DNA of 64,000 nt from Amanita rubescens (Eukaryota > Basidiomycota > Agaricomycetes > Agaricales > Amanitaceae): contig WION01000024.1 in assembly GCA_015039365.1 (NCBI GenBank), forward strand, positions 333,713-397,712. The letters are read 5' to 3'. Shown here piece by piece: positions 33,668 through 45,976 of the stretch; position 1 is the stretch's first letter, and each line of letters begins with the position of its first letter. The notes under the pieces are model-generated. The model did not search any database. It saw only the letters and a program-made list of their open reading frames with translations, and was not told where the DNA came from. The position numbers and the translations under genes were made by a program.

Positions 33668-35305
33668 ATGGCATCTAGCCAGGCCTCTTTCAAGTTTCAT
33701 GACATCCGCTCCCAAATCGCACATATACAATCTCAAAATGCCCAACTACCGTAGGAGAGCCGAGGGTCACTGTCAATCCGCCACCTTCAAGCGATTGTCT
33801 ACCACCACCGTCAAACTCACCCCTTCCAAATCATCCCTTCACGAACCCATCCCATATCCTCGGGCCATCTTCACCAGAATTCACGCAGAAATCGAGAAAA
33901 ACGCCTCCGCCCTCCGCCTTGGCCGTCATGCTCTCCACTTCTCCTCGTCCAACATCCGCAGCAACAGCGTCCGGAACACGTTCAAAGTCACCCCTGTCAT
34001 CGTTTCTGAAGACGTTTTGTAAGAATGAAGGGAGGGCGGGAGATCGCTGTAAATAGCGGTTGTGCGAACGCCGGAGAAGAAGAGGTTAGAGACTTCGTGG
34101 AAGATGGTCAAGGCTACGGATGAACCTCTCCGTACGCTTCCCGTCGAGTTTCAAGAACGAGAAGCACACGCCGAGAGAGAAACGCTCGTCATATCGTCGA
34201 GACTGATAGGCCAACATGTCCCGAACTGAGTCCATCCTCTCCTCTCTTTCCTTACTCAAACCCGCTTCGTCGTCTCTCTCCTCGTCGTTCACCTCTTGGG
34301 GAGAATGCAGCGAAAGCGTTTGTGGAGACGGATACGTTCCTCAAACTCCGCGAGAGGACGTTCGAAATCGGTGGAAAGACCTACAACCTTACGGGGATAG
34401 AAGGTGTTGGGATGATTCATCCTGATATGCGGCCCCCGAAAAGGTCTGGGTTTTCCAATACGCATGGTGGGGGCTGCACGCGACGCAACGCTTGGGATGC
34501 ATCTAGACGGCCGCATCCGTCTCTCCGTGAAGTCTCCGAGCGCTATCATCCTACGTCGTACACAGGAGCTTCAACTCTATCACTGTGGATGGGGAAATGT
34601 CGACAAACGATAAATCATTGCGCTCCGAACGGAGCAGGGGCACTGAAAGCCCCCGAGATTGACGAAGAAACGGATAAAGAGTCATATCGAGTATTTAGGG
34701 ACGAGTTGACGACGTTCACGCAGGTTTTGGCGCAGTTGGCTGTTAGGGATGGGGAGAGGGCAACTCGGAAGTTTGTGAAGATTGCGGTCAAAGTACGGTT
34801 TCCCAATTTTGCTCGAGCTGAGATATGAATATGTATCCTCACTAGGGTGCACCGCATTATGAAAATGCGCATGCCATCGCGTCAAATATATCTGCACTGG
34901 TCAAGACTGCTTTATACGGACATCGACATCATTCATTCCAAGTCATCTAACTCATGAAATTAACGGTTGGGGTCGCATTCTCTCCGCAGCAGGATTAGTC
35001 CCTGTCTTCTCCGTCTGTTCCGAGGCTCGAGATTGATCCTACACGAGCATCTGTCACATTTTTTCCAGCTGTTGTTTCCGAACCATTCTCTTGACCAATG
35101 ACGAACCCGAGAATGTTGATGAAGGGACGCGCGAAAAATCCTGAGATGGAGGACATAAATATAGAAGTTGGTCTCGAGCAGGGTGGTGAACCTGCGATGT
35201 ATTGAACTTGTGATTTTAGCTATGTGAGTAACTCCGTGGTTGGTCGTCACTTGGTTTGACATTTCCGTAGGAATATTGTTAGAATAAATGGAGACGAGGA
35301 GCTAG
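33668..35305 (+). pseudogene. ARG7 (ornithine acetyltransferase) pseudogene
   Basis: This is collinear with the intact ARG7 at 22236-23853. ATGGCATCTAG starts at 33668, then about 110 bp of extra sequence, then recognisable presequence, PIVS-type and VFRDEL-type blocks, the intron 1 junction near 34795-34845 and the exon 4 tail ending near 35305. Many frameshifts, small deletions and a lost FGGK/AGMIHP context break it: the frame changes around 34020, 34230, 34480 and 34600. The CGAGATTGATCCTACACGAG block (about 35027) is still nearly identical to 23569. No functional enzyme can be made. Confidence 0.85.
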
Positions 35306-35648
35306 GATGTGCTAACAGGCTGACCATGTTACTATTAAATATATTCCAATGCGAGTGTGCTGATGCAACTAGAAGACAAAATAAGACATTGTTGGTGCAA
35401 ACCTGATACATATGTACATGCAACAAGTGGACCGTCATACATATTGTTCACTGGTCTATATTAGTTCTAACGTGTGCATTACCAAAAATTTGACTTGATC
35501 ATTTCATTGACTACTGATTTGCTTGACAGGTTATCTTGACCACTTCTTAACATGTAGATTTGTTAAAATGCCTGGTTTTGAAATAAATTACATTTTTCAA
35601 ATAAGAACAGCTGCATAGTCTGGGATCCATGAATTGTATGTTTATGGA

Positions 35649-37905
35649 TTATTTCTGCTTGGCTCCATGTTTTAGCAATAAGTCTACAATCCAATAATGA
35701 TCTATATCTGAGGCAGCTTGAAAAGCAGTTTCAATGTGTTCTTGCTTAACACCATGATTTAGTAACAGTTTCACAATAGGAACATGTCCTCTAATGCATG
35801 CTGCCTGCAGAGCATTGCAAACCACTGCTTGATGTAGTATGCCATTATGTGCCCATTTAATCTCCACAGCATGAGTGTTGGAGATGGCCTCAGCCCCACA
35901 TCTCAGGAGTATTTGTACCATGATTGCATGACCGTTAAATGATGCAGCTTGAAGAGCACTTCCATAGCATCCTCCCTGTGCATTCACATCTGCACCTTTT
36001 TCAATCAGGAATTGAACAATGTCATGATGTCCCTCTGCTGATGCAGCCTGAAGAGCATTTCCATAGTATCCTCCTTGTACATTTACATCTGCACTTTTTT
36101 CAAGAAGCAGTTGAACAATCACCTTATGCCCTCCTGCTGATGCAGCTTGGAGAGCATCTGCATACAATCCTCTCTGTGAAACCACATCTGCTCTTCCATA
36201 AAGGGGCCATGGTTTAACAATTTCATTATGCCCCCCATATGATGCAGCTTGAACACCATGTTCATAAAGTCCTCCTTGTAGTGCATCAGCTAATGCAGCC
36301 TGAAGAAGATTTCCATACACCCCTCCCTGAGCATTGACATCTGCACTTTTGTCAACCAGGAATTGAGCAATGCCATGTTGTCCTAAGCTTGATGCAGCCT
36401 TAAGAAGACCTCCATGAAGACCTCCCTGTGCATTCACATCTGCTCCTTTTTCAAGTAGTTGAATAATCACATTATGTCCCTTTGCTGCTGCTGCCTGAAG
36501 AGTGTTTTCACATTCTCCCTGTGCATTCACACCTGCACCTTGCTCAAGAAGTAGTTGAACAATCTCATTATGCCCCTCAGCTGATGCAGCCTGAAGTGCA
36601 TTTCCATAGTGTCCTCCCTGTGCATTCACATCTGCTCCTTCTTCAAGAAGTAGTTGAACAACCTCATGATGCCCTCTTGCTGATGCAGCCTGAAGAGAAT
36701 TTCCATAATGTCCTCCTTGTTTATTCACATCTATGCCTCTTTCAAGAAGTAGTTGGACAATCTCACTATGCCCCCTTCGCCTGAAGAGAATTTCCATAAT
36801 GTCCTCCTTGTTTATTCACATCTATGCCTCTTTCAAGAAGTAGTTGGACAATCTCACTATGCCCCCTTCCTGATGCAGCTTGAAGAGCATGCCCATAATA
36901 GCCTCCCTGTACATTGACATCAGCCCCTTTGTCAAGCAACAATTTAACAATCTTGTTATGCCCTTTTTGTGATGCAACCAGAAGAGCATTTCCATAAAGT
37001 CCACCTTGTGCATTCACATCTGCACCCCTTTCAAGCAGTAATTGTACAATCTCATCATGCCCTCCTTGTGATGCAGCCTGGAGAGCATTTCCATAATGTC
37101 CTCCCTGTACATTCACATCTGCCCCTCTTTCAAGAAATAGTTGAACAATCTGATTATGCCCTCTTGCTGATGCAACCTGAAGAGCATTTCCATGTTTCCC
37201 TCCCTGTGCACTCACATCTGCACCTCTTTCTAGAAGCAGTTTAACAATCTCAATATGTCCCCCTGATGATGCAGCTATGAGAGCATTTACATGTTCTCCT
37301 CCCTGTGCATTCACATCTGCTCCTCTGTCAAGCAGCAGGACAACAATCTCATTATATCCTTGTGATGCAGCCTGAAGGGCATTTCCATAATATCCTCCCT
37401 GTGCATTCACATCTGCATCTTTTTCAAGCAGCAGCTTAACAATATCATTATGCCCTCCTTGTGATGCAGCCTGAAGTGCATTTCCATAATGTCCTCCTTG
37501 TGCATTCACATCTGCTCCTTTATCAAGTAGCAGTTTAACAATCTTACCATGTCCCCCTTGTGATGCAGCCTGAAGAGCATTTCCATAATGACCTCCCTGT
37601 ACATTAACATATGCTCCTTTGTCAAGCAACAGTTTAATAATCTCATCATGCCCTCCTTGTGATGCAGCCTGAAGAGCATGTCCATAATGTCCACCTTTTG
37701 CATTGACATATGCTCCTCTGTCAAGCAGCAGTTTAACAGTCTCATTATGTCCTCCTTGTGATGCAGCCTGCAGAGCATGTTTATAATGACCACCTTCTGC
37801 ATTCACATATGCTCCTTTGTCAAGCAGCAGTTTAGCAATCTCATTATGTCCTCGTTCTGATGCAGCCTGGAGAGCATTTCCATAAATTCCTCCTTGTGCA
37901 TTCAC
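35649..37905 (-). pseudogene. NACHT-ankyrin gene copy 2, 3' part (ankyrin repeats)
   Basis: The minus-strand ankyrin array is nearly identical repeat-by-repeat to the end of the 24203-28718 gene, including the same last residues (HGAKQK). It is open from 37905 to 36766 and again from 36797 to 35649. The break is a 91-bp tandem duplication (36691 and 36782 start the same sequence), which is not a multiple of three. A few repeats near 36200-36400 differ from copy 1 (deleted or diverged). The array is interrupted at 37905 by a chromovirus; the remainder of the gene resumes at 46407. Confidence 0.85.
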
Positions 37906-38335
37906 TGTTACAAACGTACGTCATGGCCTATCTTTTTCTTATTTTATCGTCTATAATATCCCTCCTACGTCACTGTTTGCATATGCGTTCCTTCTGGAAC
38001 ATTCATCGTTTATCATATGCTATTTCATTTTATCACATGCATGTCGATTATCACATGTAAACCGTTTCATTATCACATGCGACCGTTTTGTTATCACATG
38101 CATTCCTACTTACCATATTTGCGTATGTACCTTGTACTATATAAAACACGCAAATATACGACTAGACCTCAGTCTAGTTTTAACAGTCAAAATCTGTCTC
38201 GTTATCGTCTAAGCTCCCTTGAGGACTTATCCGATAACGCTCTTATTCTTTGAATGTTCTTAAGTGCCGGAACTCCCTTGAGGAACCTACGGTACCTGAT
38301 AGGCTTGACTTATCAGTGAACGAACAAACGTAACA
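37906..38335 (+). repeat. 5' LTR of chromovirus copy 1
   Basis: The LTR is 430 bp, TGTTAC...GTAACA. U3 holds five TTATCAYATG-type words (about 38010-38102). By the predicted RNA start, U3 is 37906-38170 and R-U5 begins at 38171. Confidence 0.95.
38138..38182 (+). promoter_or_regulatory. LTR core promoter and predicted RNA 5' end
   Basis: TATATAAAA at 38138-38146 lies 33 bp ahead of AGTCTAGTTTTA (38171-38182). That spacing fits a TATA-directed start, and the 12 nt are the exact complement of the primer site at 38337-38348. Copy 2 has the same arrangement (51713-51721 and 51746-51757). Confidence 0.75.
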
Positions 38336-38336
38336 A

Positions 38337-38348
38337 TAAAACTAGACT
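38337..38348 (+). other. Primer-binding site complementary to the element's own RNA 5' end
   Basis: TAAAACTAGACT begins 1 nt after the LTR and pairs perfectly with AGTCTAGTTTTA at 38171-38182. It does not start with TGG as tRNA-primed sites do. This is the Tf1/sushi-type self-priming signature. Confidence 0.8.
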
Positions 38349-39161
38349 CCTCTCCGAGCACGATAGCTTTAACGCTCTCACCTCCCCACATTCACAATTG
38401 CTCCACGACAATCTAAAAGTACCCCTCCGAATAACGCCAAACGAAACCCCCTTGACCATCTCTATTATCTCGATGGACATTCCATCCATTGGGATAAACG
38501 AGAAAACGGCTGGTGTTATATCGCTTCAGGAAAACCCGTACCAGGTCACCAGTTTTGGGTAAAACAAAAACTTGGAAGACCACCAAATCAATCCTTCCCA
38601 TTCGAAGGAGGATTATATCTAAACGAACGCAAACTTGCCTTTCACGAAGACAGTAAACGTTGGTACGCCACTGAATCGGAAACAGGAGAAGAACCGTACT
38701 TTATCAGAGACGAATATTTCGAAGGAGAACCCTTCATAGGAGGAAAAGAGGAGTTATCACGAACCGCGCTACAACGTTGGAAGAAAGTGAACGAACCAGA
38801 AACCATGACCACTAGTCAAGAAACTCCCATCGTATCACCACATATCCATTACAGAGAAAGTGCCGAACCGTCAGGAGAGTCCAATAAAGAAGACGATAAA
38901 AACTCTCTCTCTGAACAAGAGAAAGAAGAAGAATCCCAGGATAAACTTGAATACGCACCTGGAACCGAAGACGTTGTTATACCCACAGTCGAACAATGAG
39001 TTGAAGACGAAACCTCAGCTCAACTCATCGCTTCCTTATCCCTTGTAACCGAATCAAGACTCGAAGCTACACGACCCGCACCATTACCCCCTGTTACTTT
39101 TCCATATTTGTCTACCCCACCAATCAATCCATTTCTCTCTAGGAAAGGAAAAGAACGAGAT

Positions 39162-40181
39162 ATGAGTGGATCTGGACCAGGACCCCGGACCGAACCAAGG
39201 TCAGATCTACCGAAGATCAAACCTCCTAAACCGTTCGAAGGAGATCGAAAATATCTCAATCCGTTCATAGCAAAAGCTGAATTATTCATGAAAATGAATA
39301 AGATGACAGACGCCCAAGATAAGATACAGTTCATTATGTATCATATCGACGGCAATGCTCAACAATGGCGCGACAACAAAATAACTGAATATGATGCCGA
39401 AACGACAAAATACGCCGACTATGACGCTTTCATTAAAGAACTAAAAGAAGATTGGGGACAAGTAGACGAAGCAGGACTAGCCATGCACAGATTACTCACA
39501 TGGAGAAAACTCCCGAAGCAATCAATTAATCAATATATCGCGCGCATCGATCGAGATATCAATTTAGCCAAAATCACCGATGATACGACGAAATGTCATC
39601 TCCTAGTCCTGGGATTACCAAACACCTTACGAGAAAAACTACGACTAGGAGGTGCCCTGACAACTTATAAATCATTACGAACTCGTATCCTTGACATAGA
39701 AGTGGCAAACACATTATTCTCCACTTTTGGCCAAGTTAAAGAACTTGATGACAAAATGGAAGTCCATGAGGCCATATTAGAATTGAACCAACAAGCGCGA
39801 CGAATGCAGATTGCGGAAACCTCCACAGATTGGGTAAAAACTGCTGTATGTTATGGATGCGGAAAAACAGGACATTTAATCTCGGATTGCCCTAATCCAA
39901 AAAAGAAACGACAAAATCTTGGGAATAAACGAGGAAGGGCAGCCCCTAAAGGACAGTTTCGAGGAAAACCACGTGGACGAAACAGTAACCGCGACAAAGG
40001 AAAGGGAAAAGGAAAACAAATCAGAGTGCTGGATGCGGATAGCGGTGAAGACAACAATGGCTCGTCAAGTGAAGAATCCGACAGTGAAAACGACGAAAAC
40101 CAGAGAATCGCCGTCATACGAGAAATGGCGAAAACATTACCATGCAGCGCCCGCCGAAAATTAAACAAAAAGGGTTTTTAG
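39162..40181 (+). CDS. Chromovirus copy 1 Gag
   Basis: From the first good ATG (MSGSGPG) to TAG at 40179-40181 this encodes about 339 residues. It has a retrotransposon-gag capsid region (FIAKAELFMKMNKMTDAQDK through EDWGQVDEAGLAMHRLLTWR) and one CCHC zinc knuckle (CYGCGKTGHLISDC), followed by a basic Arg/Gly tail that would bind RNA and an acidic Ser-rich end. The same frame is open much further upstream (from about 38372) and encodes protein-like sequence conserved in copy 2. In this copy it contains a TGA at 38997-38999 and an in-frame ATG at 38805, so the upstream part may not be made. Confidence 0.85.
   Translation: MSGSGPGPRTEPRSDLPKIKPPKPFEGDRKYLNPFIAKAELFMKMNKMTDAQDKIQFIMYHIDGNAQQWRDNKITEYDAETTKYADYDAFIKELKEDWGQVDEAGLAMHRLLTWRKLPKQSINQYIARIDRDINLAKITDDTTKCHLLVLGLPNTLREKLRLGGALTTYKSLRTRILDIEVANTLFSTFGQVKELDDKMEVHEAILELNQQARRMQIAETSTDWVKTAVCYGCGKTGHLISDCPNPKKKRQNLGNKRGRAAPKGQFRGKPRGRNSNRDKGKGKGKQIRVLDADSGEDNNGSSSEESDSENDENQRIAVIREMAKTLPCSARRKLNKKGF
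40172..40178 (+). other. -1 frameshift site GGGTTTT at the gag stop (copy 1)
   Basis: In the gag frame the heptamer reads G GGT TTT followed at once by the TAG stop. Slipping back one base gives GGG TTT and enters the protease frame (GFLEQDD). The heptamer fits the X XXY YYZ rule and is unchanged in copy 2 (53738-53744). Confidence 0.7.
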
Positions 40182-43100
40182 AACAAGACGACAATGAATC
40201 AGCGTCCGTCGTCTCCGAAGACGAACAATTAAGTATAAATGGTGTAACAGTATCCTCTATATCCAGAAATAAAATCACCATTCCCATTACCAAATGTTCG
40301 AATCTGAAAACTGCTGAAACCAAAGCCCTTATCGACTCAGGCGCGCAAGGAAAATTCGTCGACAGCTCACTCGTCAATTGGAACAAATCACTCGCTTAAA
40401 GAAACCCATCCCAGTGCGAAATGTGGACGGAACAAATAACAAGTCTGGAGATATACGGTATAAAATCCAGATAAGCTATAACATTGAAAACAACCGGTTT
40501 AGAGACTGGTTTTATGTCACACGACTAGGCGATCAACGACTGATACTAGGATTACCTTGGCTCCGAGAAATCAACCCCAGAATAGATTGGTCTGAAGGAA
40601 CAGTTAAATTCCCCGATGGTAGGAAGATCGATCCGGAAGAGGAAACTATGTTTGACTACGACGAAGAAACCGAAATGTACCTTCGGTATATCCAAAAAGA
40701 AGAAGAATTGAACGCAGATGAAGACAAAGATCTTGAGACTGATCACCTTTGGATCCAAGCAAAAACGTCAGCGTCTCAAGCGCTCGCACATGAACATGAA
40801 GACAAATCTATGAAAGTAGAGTTACCCCTTGAATACGACAAATGGAGGAAAGTTTTTGATAAACAGACATCGGAACGATTTCCCATCTCACGACAATGGG
40901 ATCATGCGATAGATCTGAAAGAAGGGTTTAAACCTAAAGTGGCGAAGAACTACCCGTTATCAATCCACGAAGAACAGCTAATGAATAAATGGGTCGACGA
41001 ACAACTCAAAAAGGGTTATATTCGACCATCACAATCTCCGCAAGCATCTCCTTTCTTTTATGTTGCAAAGAAAGAAAAAGGAGAGTTGAGACCCTGCCAA
41101 GATTACCGATATATCAATAGCTGGACGAAACGAAACGCCTACCCCCTTCCTTTAGTATCCGATTTATTATTAAAACTAAGAAAAGCAAAGTACTTCTCCA
41201 AGTTAGACCTCCGATGGGGTTACAATAATGTGCGAATAAAGAAAGGCGACAAATGGAAGGCCGCATTCACAACGAATCGTGGTCTCTTCGAGCCTACCGT
41301 AATGCTCTTTGGATTATGCAATTCACCGTCAACATTTCAAACAATGATGAACGAATACTTCCGTGATATGATAGCCGAAGGATGGCTAGTCGTCTACATT
41401 GACGACATGTTGATATATGGAGCAAACGAGGAAGAAACGAGGGAGCGCACTAAGCAAGTCTTGCAACGGCTAAAAGAAAACGATCTGTTCCTGAAACTGG
41501 AAAAATGTAAATTCGTCGCCAAGGAAGTCGAATTCCTTGGGATGATCGTCAAAGAAGGAAAGATCATGATGGACCCCATAAAACTCGCTGGAATCAGCAA
41601 ATGGCCTGAACCGAAAACTGTTAAACAAATACGGTCATTTCTAGGGTTCGCGAATTTTTACAGGAAATTTATAGGAAACTACGCCGAAATAGTGGCTCCG
41701 CTTACAGAACTTACAAAGAAAACAGTTCCCTTCCGATGGGATGCAGAGTGTCAGAAAGCATTTGACACGTTAAAGGAGAAATTCCTAGAAGAACCGGTTC
41801 TAGTAATGCCAGATCCGACGAAACCGTTTTTGTTAGAGACCGATGCGTCAAACTGGGCGGTAGGAGCCGTCCTGAAACAACGGGGATCTGACGGAGAACT
41901 GCACCCATGTGGATTTATCAGTCATCGGTTAAGCGATACCGAACAAAGATATCAAGTATATGATCGCGAATTATTAGCAATAAAGAAAGCGTTTGAAACC
42001 TGGAGACACCTTCTTAAAGGAAGCCCGCATACAATTATGATCCACTGTGATCATAAGAATCTATCATATTACAAACATCCGCAGAAGATGACCGCCAGAC
42101 AATCACGCTGGTGGCAAGAAATTACGGAGTTTGATATCAAATTAGAACACGTCCCTGGATCAAAACTCATTCAGGCAGACGCTTTATCGAGACGCCCTGA
42201 CCATATTAACGAAGAAGAGGCAAAAGCAAAAGAAATCCCGCAAACCATGATCACCGATAACATGGTTATTGCCACAATAAATGTATCTTGGGCAGACAAA
42301 ATCACCGAATTATTGCCACAAGATAAATTTGCTAAAGTTGTAATCGACGGTCTTAAACATGGAAAACTACCCCTCCGATCAAAGTTTAATGACTGGAAGA
42401 ACGACGACAACATCATTCGTTATCAAGGACGCGTAAGTTATGTCCCTCAAAACGAAGAATTACGAAACGAAATAATCAAGTCACATCATGACCCCGTAGT
42501 TATGGGTCATCCTGGACGCTTAAAGACACTAGAGCTTATCCGCCGCGACTATTATTGGCCTGGAATGACAACAACCGTATCTAAATGGGTCGAAGGCTGT
42601 GCCTTATGTCAACAAATGAAGGTTAATACACATCCGATCACACCGGGTTTGATGCCTATTAAATCCCACGCCACACGCCCATTCGAACAAGTTTCAATGG
42701 ACTTCATCACAGATCTGCCAATTATCGACGGTTTTGATTCTGTTTTGACCGTGGTCGATCAAGGCTTAACAAAGGGCGTAATATTCATACCATGCAAAAA
42801 ATCTTTTACTGCTATGGATACCGCCAATTCTTACATTAACGACGTTTACAAACGTTACGGGTTACCGACAACCCTCATTTCCGATAGAGGACCACAATTT
42901 ACCTCCAAAGTTTTCAAAGAAATCTGCAAAATCTTCGGAATTGATCATAGAAAGTCAACCGCCTTTCATCCGCAAACTGACGGAGAATCGGAACGACTCA
43001 ATCAGGAGCTAGAAACCTACCTCCGGTTATATTGCGTTGATCATCCAAAACAATGGAAAGATCACCTGCCATTAGCAGAATTCGCGCACAATCAACGGAT

Positions 43101-43770
43101 ACATCAATCTACCAAGATGACGCCGTTTGAAATTATGTTTGGAATAGAACCTGTGGCTATCCCCACAGCATTCCCGCGGATCAACGTACCTGCCGCTGAA
43201 GACCGCTTCAAGGTCTTAACGCAAATACGAGACGAAGCTCTCGCCACACACGAATTAGCTAGACAGCTAATGACTCAATGTGTCAAAGGGAAATCTCCTG
43301 CATTCAAAGAAGGAGATTTGGTATGGCTAGACTCACGAAACCTGAAAACAGGACAAATAAGAAAATTCTCGCCTAGACGAGAAGGACCGTTCAAGATCGA
43401 GAAAATCTTAGGACCTGTCACCGCTAAACTTGAACTTCCCCCAAGATGGAAGATTCACCCCGTTTTTCATGTTTCACTCCTTACTCCTTATCACGAGAAT
43501 GAAACACATGGTCCAAACTTTACTAGACCAACCCCAGACCTCATAGATAACAAAGAAGAATACGAAATCGAGATGATTGTCTCGCACCGAAGAAAAGGAA
43601 ACCAATGGCAATTTTTAGTCAAATGGAAAGGTTATCCGACATCTGACAATTCATGGGAAACCGAGGAAAACCTAGAACACTCCGAGGAGACCTTAAACGA
43701 ATATAAAGAACAACATGGAATCACAGCAATTATCCCCACTATTCGTAAACCACGAAAATGCTGCTCTTGA
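40173..43770 (+). pseudogene. Chromovirus copy 1 Pol (protease-RT-RNase H-integrase-chromodomain), frameshifted
   Basis: In order: aspartic protease (ALIDSGAQGKFVDSSLV), reverse transcriptase with the YIDDM active site (about 41395), RNase H (FLLETDASNWAVGAVLKQ), integrase zinc finger (H...H...CALC, about 42480-42620), the DDE catalytic core (MDFITDLP, LISDRGPQFTS, ERLNQELE), a GPF/Y-type module (GPFKIEKILGPVTAKLELPP) and a C-terminal chromodomain (FLVKWKGYPTSDNSWETEEN). The chromodomain would target integration to marked heterochromatin. Near 40385 this copy lacks one G present in copy 2, so protease terminates at 40399 and RT lies in another frame. Otherwise the 3.4-kb RT-to-chromodomain ORF (40378-43770) is open. 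Confidence 0.9.
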
Positions 43771-45919
43771 AACCATGTCCTCTCCCATTGACAACCTATC
43801 CGCCGCCACTCCAACCGCTTCGACAGTCGTCGAGGAAACCGTCCCTCCGACCCCTTCTAGAGAGGAATCACCTGCACCATTGCCAATTCCTCCTCCCATC
43901 TGTATGTTACATTATACATCCATCAGTACAGAATGGTTCTCTATAATTCCTTCTGACGAGGAATTCATACCGCGAACCGAAGATTCCTTATCTTCTGATT
44001 CATCCTATACCTTTCCATCAACGAACGCTTCTACGATAGAAGAACTAATGCGAAACATCACAGATATGGGGAACGCTATTCTCCCTGATACTCCTGTGCC
44101 ACCTGAGATGCAGGAAATGGTAGCTCAAGTATTCGCCACCAGAGACCAAATGGTTATCACCTACGCACGCGGACCACGTCCTGACATTACCGCCGAGGAT
44201 ATCCGGATCATGAGAGAAGGATTACTCATGTTCAATACCACCGCCTTTACCCTAGGAGTTCCTCCTATCGATGAAGAACTCGTCAATGACTATCTCAAAA
44301 GGGCAAGGACCATAGCCGCCACCAATGCTGCAACTGCCGCCGCCATCTCTGCCGCCGCTAATGCTGTCGCCGCTGAAATCAACACCGTCGCCACCACTGT
44401 CGCTGCCGAAGATGAGATTAACGAAAGACTCATCAACCCCATTTCAATCCCTATCGTTTTCCCAGAAGACGTTCCATCACCAAGACCCCTTTACACCCCG
44501 TTAGATTTAATGAGGGAAACCCATGCTCGATCTATGAGCCCAGTGCCTAGACTCCCCGCCGAAGGACCCATTCCTAGGTTCCTTTTTCAACATGCCTCCG
44601 TCAATGACGATAACTTCAATGTGCCCGCACCCGACATCCCCGCTATAAACATCATTTTAACGCATTACGCCATCCCCTCCTTCGTCGATCCAATAATTCG
44701 ACGAGCCTTTTACAGAATTTGGACGTTGTTCACGTCCTGGACCTTTGCCAACAACTATCTGTTCATCTTGAATAGATATGTTCGCCCTGATCTGATGGCC
44801 CTTGTTAACGTTATCATTAATCTTACCCGCCGGTTCCGAGAACCACAACGCAACCGCTGGATCACTCTGATGATCTGGAACAATATTCATTGGTTCTGTG
44901 ACTTACGAGGAGATGTATATCTCGAAGAAGCAGTCCGTCTTACCACTGCCGGACACCGGCATCATTTTATCCAACCAACGCGACAACCCACTTTAGACAC
45001 TGGCATGGCCTGGATGCACGGACGCCCTGTGTTTCCCCGTACTCCCGTCGTCGCTACGACTGAACGTATCCGAACCCTCAGCGACCGTCTCAATCCGATG
45101 ATGACCCCTGACGGTTGGGATGTAACTATATTACGACAACTACAGACGATGATTAACAATCTCGTATGGAGACACGATCGTAACCCTAACAGACCCAATG
45201 CCAGTAACGAATACCAAGACGCCACCGTCATCGCACTTCAAACAGGACATACAATTGAAGGACGCGATGTCCCTATCCCTGAGAACCCGACGCGCCGCAC
45301 TATCTTTCACCTGCACGGGCCTGATCCCTCAGCTGAATGATTGGTATCGTTTGAACCGAATAACCTAGCTTTCGAGGGAGAAGATATCCCTGGAACTCAA
45401 GGTTGTTACATGTGCGGAGCCCCGCATCACACTACTGAGCACCATCAACGACGAGAAATACGCCAAGGACCGGCACATGAAGAAACCCCACCTCCCACTT
45501 ACCCAGATGCTATAACACAACTGCTACTGCCCACTCCGTTCGAACAAATCCCTGAACGACGAATTTCTACCGCTTCGCCAGTTACCAGTATTGATTCCGC
45601 TCAGCTTGAGCAAGGTGAACCTTCCCCACTTATTGAAAGAAGACGACAAGGAACAAATACTCGTCCTCCGAGTAACTGTTTTACTCTCAACTCTACCGGA
45701 CCCCCGCCGTCACGACGAAACCTTGGAAATCGCCGAGGACAATCGACACGAGGACAATCTCGTCCTGTCGCCACCATGACCGCTTCCAATACACGAGAAG
45801 AGCGACCGACTCTTCAAGAACGTCTTACCGATAACCGCCGCCGCCGCCATCATCCTTGGCAAGGAAACGAAGACTCTTACACCTACGACAGCAACGCCGA
45901 ACACAATCATGACACGTAG
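43715..45919 (+). pseudogene. Chromovirus copy 1 ORF3, unknown protein, one nonsense codon
   Basis: An ATG at 43715 lies 56 nt inside the end of pol in another frame. The ORF runs 735 codons to 45919, with one TGA at 45338-45340 where copy 2 has CGG. The N-terminus is Pro/Thr/Ser-rich. The middle is alanine-rich helix and then an aromatic helical block (FYRIWTLFTSWTFANNYLFI) reminiscent of a capsid fold. Next comes a Cys/His cluster (CYMCGAPHHTTEHH), and the C-terminus is Arg-rich. There is no convincing membrane span or signal peptide, so it does not look like an envelope. It is highly conserved between the two copies. Possibly an accessory RNA-binding or second Gag-like protein; function unknown. 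Confidence 0.7.
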
Positions 45920-45976
45920 TCACAAATTATTTCAATATTCGGTGAATATTGGACTTCGTATGTAGGAGAAGGGCTA

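Noticed and set aside
37906..38400. tRNA-primed primer-binding site for the chromovirus
   Set aside because: No TGG-starting sequence matching a tRNA 3' end follows the LTR; the 12-nt self-complementary site explains priming better.
43715..45919. Envelope gene
   Set aside because: No signal peptide, membrane span or fusion-peptide-like segment; instead it has a Cys/His cluster and basic tail.
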